DNA from: JBFJVZ01 sp041623895
Lineage (GTDB): Bacteria > Planctomycetota > Planctomycetia > Pirellulales > Pirellulaceae
Assembly (NCBI GenBank): GCA_041623895.1
Contig: JBFJVZ010000260.1
Location: 1-11,269 of the forward strand
Direction: 5' to 3'
Length of the DNA stretch: 11,269 nucleotides
This document shows positions 1 through 7,890 of this stretch, one piece after another (position 1 is the stretch's first letter; each line of letters starts with the position of its first letter). The notes under the pieces were generated by a model that saw only the letters and a program-made list of their open reading frames with translations, searched no databases and was not told the origin of the DNA. A program made the position numbers and the translations under genes.

Positions 1-3000
1 CAACGATCACGGTCACCCACCAATGCGTGAGCCGTCATCGCGATGATGGGAATATGACCGCCCGCCTCCGCTTCGATTTCTCTAATTCGCCGAGTCGCTT
101 CGATGCCATCCATGACCGGCATCTGCAGGTCCATCAAGACTGCATCGAAATCGATCGACTGATAAAGCTGCACGGCAATCGCACCGTTTTCGGCTAGCGT
201 CACGGAGTGTCCCCATCGCTCCAGCAAACCGATTGCCAACTGCTGATTGGCGATCCCATCTTCGACCAACAACAACTTGAGTGGTTGCCGAAAACGGACT
301 TCACGATCGAATTGGGTGTCGGATAGCTGCACCGACAATCCGCCGCCAACCGCAATCAAAACAGCATTCAGCAATTCAGACTTTTTCACCGGCTTCATCA
401 GTTGGGCGACGACCTTCAGCTGCCGGCATCGCTCGGGATCTCCGAAGCTGAGACCCGAAGTCAGTACGATTACCGGACAAGACTCTAGCCCGGGCGTCGC
501 ACGAATCATCTCGACCAGCTCGAATCCATCCATGGCCGGCATATGAACATCGGTCACCACCAATGGCATCGGTAGGCCGTCGGTGTGTCTTCGTTTCAGA
601 ACCTCAATGGCATCCCCCGCGCTGGAAACCAGGATCGGAGCGAGGCCCCAAGACTCGGCCATCTTTTCCAAAATGTGCAGGTTGGTGTCATTGTCATCCA
701 CAACCAGCACTGGATGATCCTGCAAGAGCTCGGGGTCGCATCGCTGCTGGACGATCTCACCTTCACCGCGCGGCAAGCGCAAGGTGAAATAGAATTCACT
801 GCCCACGTTGTCGGTACTCTTGACTTCCAATTGCCCGCCCATCATTCGCACCAGGTTCGACGAGATCGCCAGCCCCAGTCCGGTTCCGCCAAATCGCCGC
901 GTTGTCGACGCATCGGCTTGTGCGAACGCATCAAAAATCTTGGCACGCTGTTCTTCGGGAATGCCAATCCCGGTATCAGTGACGCGGAAGCGGAGGTCAA
1001 CGTGCCGATCGCCCATCGCATCGACATCAATGCGGACCACAACTTCGCCTTGATCCGTGAATTTGATCGCGTTGCCGATCAGGTTCAGCAAGATCTGGCG
1101 TAACCGAGACAAGTCGGCAACGACAATCCGTGGCACATCGGGTGCCAATTCAAAGGCCAGCTCCAAGCTCTTGCGGTGAGCCCGGACTGCCAGCGACTTG
1201 ACGATGTCACCGATCTCCTCTTGCAGGTCGATTTCCACCGGATCGAGTTCGATTCGGCCAGCCTCGATTTTGGAAAAGTCAAGGATCTCGTTGATGATCT
1301 CCAACAGCTTTTCGCTGGAATCGAGCACGGTATTCAGATAGTTGCGATCGCTGGTTTCCAAGTCACTTTCCAGCACCAATTCGGTCATGCCGATAATGGC
1401 GTTCATGGGCGTGCGAATTTCGTGGCTCATGTTTGCCAGGAATTCGCTCTTGGCCCGGTTAGCACCGTCGGCGGCGTCCCTGGCCGTCTCCAATTCGCTC
1501 ATCGTTTGCCGCAGACGCGCTTCCTGGTCACAAACGACTTGTTCATGATTATTCAGTAGCTGACCGACCGCTTTGATTTGTGACTCGACACGATCCTCAC
1601 TTGGCTCATGGGCAAGCAAGGCAATCTTGGTGCTGATCGATAGATGCGAAAAGAGTGTCGCGGTCTGCTCGCTGACGGGGACACGCGCGAAACAGATCAC
1701 CGCGAACAGATCGCCACTCGGCAAGATGTCGCCGAACCCGATCACCGACTTGATTCCGTAGGGCACTACGAATTCATTTTGTGCGGGAATGAAAGGACTG
1801 CCCAAGGCATCGGAAACGTGAAAGACTTTAGCATCGGTAGCATCCATGATCAGGTCACTCTTGCCCTGTAAGATCCCACCGACGTCAAATCCCAACTGCC
1901 GGATCAGCTGAGCGATCATGGGCAAACCGTTGACCGCCTCGGCATTCACTAGCGGAATCGCCTGGTGTCCGATAGAGCGGCCGCAATCATTCCAGGCAGG
2001 TTCCAAGCCCACAGTCCCCTGCAGCGTCAGGCAATGCGTGTCGTCGTTCAACTCGGTCTCACCCGCGGCCTGCATGGCCAGACGTCTTTGTCCCTCGTCC
2101 AAATCAGCGAACCTGGTGGTCTGGAACATGCGAACCAAAGCAAATGCGTGCTGACCGTCATCGTCTCGCATCCGTTGGTACAAGTATTCCACCAGCTCCG
2201 TATCAAGTGACACTCGCCGGTCGTGTCGCGAGCCCATCGCGCGAATATCTTCGCCACACGAAATCATGTCCGCCAAAGTGAATTGGCTAAGCTGCAGCGG
2301 CGACGGTTTGGACGGAGCCTGCTCACGGGGCAGCGTCAGCCGTTGAGCCACGTCGGCGAGCCGTGCTTCGGAACGTTTGATTGGCGTGATGTCGTGCGAG
2401 ATCCCGAAAGTTCCAACCAACTCTCCCTGGCGGTTTAACAGCGGAAGCCGAGAAGATGAGACCCAGGTATCATCACTTTTTCTACCGCCCCATGGCTCAC
2501 GTTCGATTCTGCCGACAATGGGTTGGCCGGACTCCAGGACAGCGTGGTCGTCGCTTTCGATGTCCGCGGCGTGAGCACCCGAAAGGTAATCGGATTCTGA
2601 TTTGCCGATCGCTTCAGCGGGATCTGCTAACTTCAACTTCTCCGCCAAGGCTTGATTGATTCTCAGGTATTTGCCCCGTTTGTCTTTGAAGTAAATGGCA
2701 TCGGGCAGATGAGTCATCAAGGTGTGTAACAAGTTCTGTTCAAAATCGAGTTTCGCTTCCGCCTGTCGCCGCTCCTGTACCTCGGCCTGCAATTGAGCGG
2801 GCGTTTTTAAATCGAGTGCCATCGGCAACGATCGGGCCAACACCACGACTCCGATCGACGAGACAACGGCGGTTAGCAGCTTGAGCGCCGCCGAGACGCG
2901 GTACTGGGGCCAATAAAAGATCCCCGCCTCGACCAAATGAACGCTGCCGCAGGAAAAGAAGATGAGTCCCAAGAAGACCCAAAAGACAGGCGGAAACTTG

Positions 3001-3185
3001 AGCTCCGGTTTGCGAATTACAAACCAGGCAACGACACAGGGAACCGCGTAGTAGGAAAAAAAAATCGCGATGTCGCTGAAGATATGTAACCAGCCGTAAA
3101 TCGGCTCTTCGGCCCAAGCGGATCCACAATACCAACGTGCGGGAAACCCCGTTGTGTCAAAGAAGTGGACAAACCAATCGAACAT
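1..3185 (-). CDS. Hybrid sensor histidine kinase with ethylene-receptor-like membrane domain, PAS, GAF-like and two receiver domains (3' end outside window)
   Basis: The reverse strand is open from an ATG at 3185 to the window edge, giving 1061 visible residues without a stop. The start follows AGGAAGAGGG about 7 bases upstream. Residues 32-121 form three membrane helices matching the ethylene-binding domain of ETR1-type receptors (D38, Y45, P49, C79-G-S-V-H83, K102). A PAS domain follows at about 148-270, ending in SHDITPIKRSEARL. Residues 300-525 form a GAF-like sensor, then a short coiled coil. HisKA has MSHEIRTPMN with phospho-acceptor H588. HATPase_c has N705, DTGIGIP from D737 and GGTGLGLAI near 766. 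Receiver 1 has D830/D831, phospho-acceptor D879 and K931. Receiver 2 has E975/D976 and D1019 (MDLQMPVMDG). The end of receiver 2, and any Hpt domain, lie outside. It should autophosphorylate at the membrane and relay phosphate internally to an unknown output. The ligand is not proven; kinase assignment is very secure. Confidence 0.96.
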   Translation of the reverse strand, partial: MFDWFVHFFDTTGFPARWYCGSAWAEEPIYGWLHIFSDIAIFFSYYAVPCVVAWFVIRKPELKFPPVFWVFLGLIFFSCGSVHLVEAGIFYWPQYRVSAALKLLTAVVSSIGVVVLARSLPMALDLKTPAQLQAEVQERRQAEAKLDFEQNLLHTLMTHLPDAIYFKDKRGKYLRINQALAEKLKLADPAEAIGKSESDYLSGAHAADIESDDHAVLESGQPIVGRIEREPWGGRKSDDTWVSSSRLPLLNRQGELVGTFGISHDITPIKRSEARLADVAQRLTLPREQAPSKPSPLQLSQFTLADMISCGEDIRAMGSRHDRRVSLDTELVEYLYQRMRDDDGQHAFALVRMFQTTRFADLDEGQRRLAMQAAGETELNDDTHCLTLQGTVGLEPAWNDCGRSIGHQAIPLVNAEAVNGLPMIAQLIRQLGFDVGGILQGKSDLIMDATDAKVFHVSDALGSPFIPAQNEFVVPYGIKSVIGFGDILPSGDLFAVICFARVPVSEQTATLFSHLSISTKIALLAHEPSEDRVESQIKAVGQLLNNHEQVVCDQEARLRQTMSELETARDAADGANRAKSEFLANMSHEIRTPMNAIIGMTELVLESDLETSDRNYLNTVLDSSEKLLEIINEILDFSKIEAGRIELDPVEIDLQEEIGDIVKSLAVRAHRKSLELAFELAPDVPRIVVADLSRLRQILLNLIGNAIKFTDQGEVVVRIDVDAMGDRHVDLRFRVTDTGIGIPEEQRAKIFDAFAQADASTTRRFGGTGLGLAISSNLVRMMGGQLEVKSTDNVGSEFYFTLRLPRGEGEIVQQRCDPELLQDHPVLVVDDNDTNLHILEKMAESWGLAPILVSSAGDAIEVLKRRHTDGLPMPLVVTDVHMPAMDGFELVEMIRATPGLESCPVIVLTSGLSFGDPERCRQLKVVAQLMKPVKKSELLNAVLIAVGGGLSVQLSDTQFDREVRFRQPLKLLLVEDGIANQQLAIGLLERWGHSVTLAENGAIAVQLYQSIDFDAVLMDLQMPVMDGIEATRRIREIEAEAGGHIPIIAMTAHALVGDRDR

Positions 3186-3301
3186 GATGCAACCCTCTTC
3201 CTGGGACGGCCCCAACGCTGCCTTGATTCTAGCCGCCCCAATCAAAACGATGGTAAACTGTGTCGATCATTCGACTAACCCCCTAACAGGCCAGAGTCAA
3301 C
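3186..3301. promoter_or_regulatory. Divergent intergenic region with a palindromic site
   Basis: These 116 bp separate the divergent kinase and DUF1080 genes and must hold both promoters. At 3262-3275 there is a perfect inverted repeat, GTCGA-TCAT-TCGAC, 27 bases before the DUF1080 ATG. That geometry suits a small operator or a 5' UTR hairpin. I see no convincing paired -35/-10 boxes. The regulatory role is an inference from position and symmetry only. Confidence 0.3.
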
Positions 3302-3994
3302 ATGAAGCCTTCGCTCGCCGCAACTTTGACCGCCGTCTTGTTCGCATCCCAGACGTTCGCCCAAGACGCTGTACCGCTGTTCGACGGCAAACACTTGGAT
3401 CATTGGGAATTCCGCGAGGGCGGCTGGGTGATCGACAAAGATGGATCGATGACCTGTCGCATGGAAGAAGTGAAACGGAAAAACGGCACGATCCAAAAGA
3501 GAGGAATGGGCTACATCTGGACGCGCCAGAACTATGAAAACTTTGTCTTGAATCTTTCTTACAAGCTCTCCGAGGCTGCCAACAGTGGAGTCTTTTACCG
3601 CACCGATCCGGAGAACCCCGTGCAAGGCGGTTTTGAGATTCAGCTGATGGACGACGTCGGCTTTCAAGAAGCAAAAGGCAAAAAGGACGGCAAACATCTG
3701 AACGGTGCCTTTTACGATTGCCAGGCTGCTGAGTCCGATCCCGCCAAGCCCGTTGGCCAGTGGAACAAGCTGACGTTGACCTGCGACGGGCCGATCGTCC
3801 AACTGGATATCAACGGTGTGCGTGTCGGCGAGATCAACATCGATCGCTGGGAGACGCCGAAAAAGAATCCCGATGGATCAGCCAACAAGTTCAAAACTGC
3901 ACTCAAAGAGTTGCCACGAAGCGGACGGATCGGTTTTCAAAACCACGGGCAGGTCGTCTGGTTCAAGGATATCTCGATTCGCTGGCTGCCTTAG
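3302..3994 (+). CDS. Secreted DUF1080 protein (3-keto-disaccharide hydrolase family)
   Basis: The product has 230 residues. A signal peptide covers about 1-20 (basic start, hydrophobic core, cleavage near TFA|QDA), so the protein is exported. The mature part is one DUF1080 (PF06439) beta-sandwich, related to concanavalin-like lectin folds. Hallmarks are VPLFDGKHLDHWEF (24-37), ANSGVFYR (93-100), GGFEIQLMDD (109-118) and the closing IGFQNHG plus FKDI motifs (210-224). Length is typical for a single-domain member. Family members act on 3-keto-glycosides made by oxidoreductases, and planctomycetes carry many paralogues; the substrate here cannot be read from sequence. No oxidoreductase partner lies in the window. 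The Shine-Dalgarno is weak (AGG about 12 bases upstream), but the signal peptide begins exactly at this ATG. The gene ends 23 bp from the convergent membrane-protein gene. Confidence 0.93.
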   Translation: MKPSLAATLTAVLFASQTFAQDAVPLFDGKHLDHWEFREGGWVIDKDGSMTCRMEEVKRKNGTIQKRGMGYIWTRQNYENFVLNLSYKLSEAANSGVFYRTDPENPVQGGFEIQLMDDVGFQEAKGKKDGKHLNGAFYDCQAAESDPAKPVGQWNKLTLTCDGPIVQLDINGVRVGEINIDRWETPKKNPDGSANKFKTALKELPRSGRIGFQNHGQVVWFKDISIRWLP

Positions 3995-4017
3995 CAGCCG
4001 GGAGAGGCCAACCGGAT

Positions 4018-5625
4018 TCATTCCTCCGCCGGCAGCTCTTCCTCCGCCGCGGGTTCGGGAGTACGAGCCGCGTTGAGCAAATGCCTGAAGGACAACGGAT
4101 TGCCTCCGAAGTAGTAACTTCCACGCGTCAGCTTGCCGTGTTCTTCGCCACAGCGATAAAAGACGCGACCCTCGAATTCCCCTTCTGCAGCGGCTTCATC
4201 TTGGGATTCGGATTCCGTTTCCGATCCAGCTGCGAAAAACGGTCCGTCCTCGGTCGATAACTTAAAGGCAAGATAGAAATCGTGCTCACCGTCACTCTGA
4301 TCATGAACTTCAAATAGATCCAGATCGATAATCTGGCCCTTTTGAGTCGTGATCGCAAAGCTACCCAGTTCATCCCACCTGGCGGTATATCCCGGTTCAT
4401 CGGTCGCCGCATTGGCCGAATCATCATGCCTGTCCGCAGGCAACAACGTGGCTAAGGCGTCGATCCAATACTCAATCGGAATCTCTGCTGGCGGTGATTC
4501 TTTCGCTTCACAATCAACCACACTGCCTGAGATGCTCTGAATTTCTTCCGGCCTGGGGAGTGGATTCGCGAACGCGAATGGATCCGTTTCGGGAAGTTGC
4601 TTTGCGGGCTGCAAGTCTTCATCTTTGACGCCACGCCACATCTGCTGGTGTTCGAGCGAGTAAACAACGTGTTTTCCTCCCTTGGTTCCAATGATCAACA
4701 GTCGGGTCCCGACTTCCTTGGGTCGGTATTTTGATCCCGTCTCGCCTGGAAACTTCGTCGTTTGGATCGTGGGAAACTTTGTGTCCATCACCAGATAACC
4801 GTACAGAAACGGCAAATTCATGAACTGCAAGAAAACAAGCAGCGAAGCCGCAAAGAATGCCAACTGCCCGGCCCGTTGGCGAATGATGGACCCCCCTTCG
4901 ATATGCGTGGAGGTGATCGCCATACCTGCCAGAATAGTCAGACAAAAAACGAGCGACAATACCTGGAAACCATAAAGCTGGCGGCTCACGATAGGATTCG
5001 ACTTAAGTTTCAACAGATCGTCGAGTGGGTATTTGTGAAGCTGAAATTCAAATGCCGGTTTGGCCGTGAAGGCCAGGGCGTCATTCTCTAGCAACAAATC
5101 TCGCTGATCCAAAATCGGACCCGGAAGATAAAACAATGTGAATAAGCATACGATCACAACGGCGATCAAGGGGACAATCCACTGAAACAACACTGCGCCA
5201 AAGCTGCGCTTGCCCGCCTTTCGCTGGCGGTACAACCCAAAGCGTTCGGCATTCAGGCACACCAGCAATAAAACTACCGTGACTAACAGTCCCTCCAAAC
5301 TCACGATCGCAAAGCACGCGCAAACGGCCGACAGCAGCGGAACGCTGATCACTTGGGTGATGATCTCCTGGTTGGAGACGTCGACGGAGCCCGCACCGAG
5401 CATCCGCATTCGACCCAGCGTCAGCAAATAGCCCATCGCATACAGCAGGCCGGAAAAAGTGGCGAATGTCCCCAGCCCCAATTGCAGCAGGGAACTGACG
5501 TTGGCGGCCGCCTGTTTGGCGCTGATCCGTGCAACCTGCGTCTCGGCTTCCGCCTCAGCTTTCTGTGTTTCCGCTTCCGCCTGCTCGGTTTCGGCTGCCG
5601 CTTTATTTTCCTCGGACTCGGTCAT
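4018..5625 (-). CDS. Membrane protein of unknown function with Ala/Glu-rich N-terminus and soluble C-terminal domain
   Basis: I do not recognise this 535-residue protein. I start it at the ATG at 5625, which has GGGGA and GAG upstream; an in-frame GTG at 5640 would add five residues with no better site. Residues 5-32 are an Ala/Glu/Gln-rich charged stretch of short imperfect repeats, probably a cytoplasmic helix. Hydrophobic segments lie at about 46-70, 92-125 (long, possibly two short passes), 143-167, 217-239 and 252-280. Between the third and fourth is a polar loop of about 45 residues. Residues 281-535 are soluble and acidic, with no motif I can name, ending in a Glu/Ala/Pro-rich tail. 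It lies 71 bp downstream of the TPR gene on the same strand, so co-transcription is likely. A shared role at the cell envelope is inference only. Confidence 0.88.
   Translation of the reverse strand: MTESEENKAAAETEQAEAETQKAEAEAETQVARISAKQAAANVSSLLQLGLGTFATFSGLLYAMGYLLTLGRMRMLGAGSVDVSNQEIITQVISVPLLSAVCACFAIVSLEGLLVTVVLLLVCLNAERFGLYRQRKAGKRSFGAVLFQWIVPLIAVVIVCLFTLFYLPGPILDQRDLLLENDALAFTAKPAFEFQLHKYPLDDLLKLKSNPIVSRQLYGFQVLSLVFCLTILAGMAITSTHIEGGSIIRQRAGQLAFFAASLLVFLQFMNLPFLYGYLVMDTKFPTIQTTKFPGETGSKYRPKEVGTRLLIIGTKGGKHVVYSLEHQQMWRGVKDEDLQPAKQLPETDPFAFANPLPRPEEIQSISGSVVDCEAKESPPAEIPIEYWIDALATLLPADRHDDSANAATDEPGYTARWDELGSFAITTQKGQIIDLDLFEVHDQSDGEHDFYLAFKLSTEDGPFFAAGSETESESQDEAAAEGEFEGRVFYRCGEEHGKLTRGSYYFGGNPLSFRHLLNAARTPEPAAEEELPAEE
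5543..5602 (-). repeat. Short imperfect Ala/Glu-coding repeats
   Basis: Inside the 5' end of the membrane-protein gene the coding strand repeats GCGGAAGC/GCCGAGAC-like units that encode Ala-Glu-Ala-Glu-Thr-Gln runs (residues 8-30). Copies of about 18-27 bases are visible, separated by small changes. Such low-complexity coding repeats can change length by slippage, so homologues may differ here. Confidence 0.5.
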
Positions 5626-5696
5626 GCTCTCTGTCCCCACGTGTCTACTGCTTTCGGCCGAGAACGAGTTTATCCTGGCAACGCTGGCGGCGGCGT

Positions 5697-6911
5697 TTAC
5701 TGGCCGTCACTGCCGAAAGAATCTTGCAGCAAGTGAAGATCCAGATCGCTGACCGGCGGCGCTGCTAAAGCCTGATGATCAAAAACCGGTGCGTAGGCTG
5801 AATCCAATTGACCGATTTCCAGCGTCCATTGCAGGGCTTTGGTGATCAGACGGTTGGCTTCATCAGGATTTGATTCCTTGATCAACTTAGCATGTGCCAG
5901 CGCCGCATCGCGGTGGGCGCCCAGTGTACCCGCTGCGGGAGTGTCCTCGGCCGTCAACGCAGCCAACTGTTCCGCGGCTTTTTCCGCATAAGCACCGACA
6001 TCCGGATTTTGCTGGGCCAGTTCGACATAGCTGCCGCCAATCTGAAATCGTGCTTCGGGTCTTTTGTATTCGGACAAAAACACAACCACTTGCGAGGCAC
6101 TTTGCAAATACACGGCCGCTTCCTGGTGATTTCCGGCTGCGATCAGGGTGTCTGCGATCCGCACGTCCAGATCCAGCTTCAGTGACGCGGTGTGTTCATC
6201 CGTGACGGCGCACGCCAGGGCGTTACTGCCGTTCTTCCAAGCACACAAAGCGACATTGTCATCGTCCATCGAGTCGGCATAAACGATTCCCATCTGCAGC
6301 CAACCGAGCGCGGCTTGAGCAGGATCGCGAGATTGTCTGATCAAGATCGCTTCCGCTTTCCGGAGTTGCTGCCAGGCGGTCATCTTGTCTCCGGACTGTG
6401 CATACGTAACGGCGAGATCCATATGGGAATTGGCGCCCAAGGCGGGGGCACGACAGGTGTTGCCAACCTTGCGTAGCGCCTGGCAATGCAACGCTTTGGC
6501 ACGCTGGAAGTCGCCGGCCTGCACATAAACTTGTGCCGCCATCGTTGCCGGCAACGGAGAATTCGGCATTTGGCAACGGGCCTTATCTAAGTAGCTACTG
6601 GCGCCGCAGATATCATTCTTGGCCGCGGCAAGCGCACCTAACAAAACGAAGTTGCCGCCATCCGGTGCCCGTTGGTTTTGTGCCTTTAGCAGGATCTCCA
6701 ACTTGTCCATCGCCTGACGATCTTCCGCCGAAAGACTGGGCGGACTCGGTACCTCGTCGGCCGACAAGATCTCAAACAAGTAATTCAGAAAACCCTCTTC
6801 CTTTTCTTTCTTGGCGGCCCCGGCTTGGCCTGCAAGATTCAGCAGAAATACCACTGCGAGCATGAGGATGATGGACGGAATCAGTTGAGGACGCTTTGAT
6901 GCTGTTTTCAT
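5697..6911 (-). CDS. Exported TPR-repeat protein
   Basis: The gene encodes 404 residues from the ATG at 6911. This start is chosen because a clear signal peptide begins there: MKTASKRPQ, then a hydrophobic core (10-27), then an AGA|AKK-type cleavage site near 32-33. The open frame extends 26 codons upstream, but that extension would bury the signal. The mature protein is mostly helical and Ala-rich, with degenerate tetratricopeptide repeats. The clearest are ANSHMDLAVTYAQSGDKMTA and the NSPLPATMAAQVYVQAGDFQ helical pair. Such repeats usually scaffold protein contacts; no catalytic motif is visible. Six cysteines (ICG, RCQ, HCQ, TCR, LCA, ACA) could form disulfides after export. GGGG lies 7 bases before the start. 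It is the first gene of a probable two-gene unit with the membrane protein, 71 bp downstream. Function unknown. Confidence 0.88.
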   Translation of the reverse strand: MKTASKRPQLIPSIILMLAVVFLLNLAGQAGAAKKEKEEGFLNYLFEILSADEVPSPPSLSAEDRQAMDKLEILLKAQNQRAPDGGNFVLLGALAAAKNDICGASSYLDKARCQMPNSPLPATMAAQVYVQAGDFQRAKALHCQALRKVGNTCRAPALGANSHMDLAVTYAQSGDKMTAWQQLRKAEAILIRQSRDPAQAALGWLQMGIVYADSMDDDNVALCAWKNGSNALACAVTDEHTASLKLDLDVRIADTLIAAGNHQEAAVYLQSASQVVVFLSEYKRPEARFQIGGSYVELAQQNPDVGAYAEKAAEQLAALTAEDTPAAGTLGAHRDAALAHAKLIKESNPDEANRLITKALQWTLEIGQLDSAYAPVFDHQALAAPPVSDLDLHLLQDSFGSDGQ

Positions 6912-7275
6912 GGTGGTACCCCATTCAGTTCCTTTACTTAGGAAAGGACTTTCATGGTTTAGTGGAAGGTGGGCGAACTTGAAGGACAAAAATGGCGAGG
7001 CGTTATCCGCGCAGCTGGGATCGCCGCCGGATCGCTCGCCGTTCGATTTCTCGGGTCATTAAGTATGATTGTTGCCACCACAGCAAGTAAGCAAAATCTG
7101 CTAAAAAACTCGACACGGTGCCACCCTACCCCCAGAGCGGTGTAGTCAATTCGGACCGACCTGCTGTGCTGACATCCATGGCTGATTCTTGAAAACCTAT
7201 ACTGATCGCCTTGCATGTATGCGATTGCAAATACAGACAACTTATTTCCAAATCACGCCGCCTGACGAGAGTTAA
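6912..7275. other. Divergent intergenic region, no gene seen
   Basis: These 364 bp lie between the leftward TPR gene and the rightward DUF1993 gene. I find no credible coding sequence or RNA gene. For the rightward gene there is a TATACT at 7198-7203, a good -10 match, about 73 bases before the ATG, but no well-spaced -35. On the leftward side the 5' leader of the TPR mRNA contains an inverted repeat at 6930-6948. Both promoters presumably lie here. Confidence 0.4.
6930..6948 (-). promoter_or_regulatory. Leader hairpin upstream of the TPR gene
   Basis: On the transcribed strand the sequence is TCCTTT-CCTAAGT-AAAGGA, a perfect 6-bp stem with a 7-base loop. It ends 18 bases before the chosen ATG at 6911. 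The 3' arm holds AAAGGA, the best Shine-Dalgarno-like stretch in the leader, so folding would hide it. That arm is best placed for an out-of-frame ATG at 6924, not the real start. A translational role is speculative. Confidence 0.3.
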
Positions 7276-7797
7276 ATGCCCAACATTGGACCGATGATTG
7301 CCGCTTCCGCACGTTTGGGACTGGGATACGCAGAGCGATTACTGACGGATGTCAGCCCCGATCGCTTTGCCCGCTTCGCACAGATCGGCGATACCGTCAT
7401 CCAGTCGAATCATCCGGCATTCATTTATGGCCACTTGAGCCTGTATGCGCCGCGCGTGCTGCAAAATCTGGGCCTTGATGCGTCGGCATTCCAGCCTTCG
7501 GATAAGTTCCAGGAGCTGTTTTCCAAAGATGCAAAATGCGTTGATGATCCCGATGGATCGATTTATCCGGCTATGGACGAAATCACCAGCGCGCTGCTGC
7601 AAAGCACGCGCGCGGCCGCCGATGCACTCGATGCGGCGGCCGACAACGTGTTTTCAACAGAGAATCCGAACGAAGCGATGCGTGGCAAATTCCCCACGCT
7701 GGGTGCGATGTTGGGATTTTACATGGGCGGGCACTTCATGCTGCACATGGGTCAGATGAGTGCTTGGCGCCGCGCCGAAGGCCTCGGGCCGGCTTGA
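7276..7797 (+). CDS. DUF1993 family protein (DinB-like fold)
   Basis: The 173-residue product matches the DUF1993 (PF09351) group of DinB/YfiT-like four-helix-bundle proteins. Visible support is NHPAFIYGHLSLY (45-57) and the closing GGHFMLHMGQMSAWRRAEGL (151-170). H53, H153 and H157 form the three-His pattern that binds a divalent metal in this superfamily, with Q160 just after. There is no signal peptide, so it is probably cytoplasmic. Length is close to the family's usual 160-170 residues. Relatives include thiol S-transferases and hydrolase-like enzymes, but the DUF1993 branch has no settled reaction. GAGAG lies a few bases before the ATG. It stands alone between a divergent neighbour and the CE15 gene 93 bp downstream, which has its own likely promoter. 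Confidence 0.9.
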   Translation: MPNIGPMIAASARLGLGYAERLLTDVSPDRFARFAQIGDTVIQSNHPAFIYGHLSLYAPRVLQNLGLDASAFQPSDKFQELFSKDAKCVDDPDGSIYPAMDEITSALLQSTRAAADALDAAADNVFSTENPNEAMRGKFPTLGAMLGFYMGGHFMLHMGQMSAWRRAEGLGPA

Positions 7798-7801
7798 CGT
7801 T

Positions 7802-7830
7802 TTGCGGATCATAGCTGCGCCGCGCATAAT
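7802..7830 (+). promoter_or_regulatory. Candidate sigma70-type promoter for the CE15 gene
   Basis: TTGCGG (7802-7807) and CATAAT (7825-7830) are separated by exactly 17 bases. The -10 matches TATAAT at five of six positions and the -35 shares TTG. Transcription would start near 7837, giving a leader of about 54 bases before the ATG at 7891. Based on pattern only; planctomycete promoters are poorly defined. Confidence 0.3.
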
Positions 7831-7890
7831 GTGGGCCGCGCATTGCGGTGAGATGCTCGATCCACGTTAACCGAAGATGATGAGCCAACC

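Noticed and set aside
585..1103. Open frame of 172 codons on the forward strand
   Set aside because: It is antisense to the HATPase and receiver coding region of the kinase, which shows unbroken family motifs.
3275..3802. Open frame of 175 codons on the reverse strand
   Set aside because: It is antisense to the DUF1080 gene and has no recognisable motif or start signal.
6959..7240. Possible 93-codon gene on the reverse strand in the divergent spacer
   Set aside because: There is no Shine-Dalgarno and no recognisable protein pattern, and its end overlaps the TPR leader frame. Not enough to call a gene.
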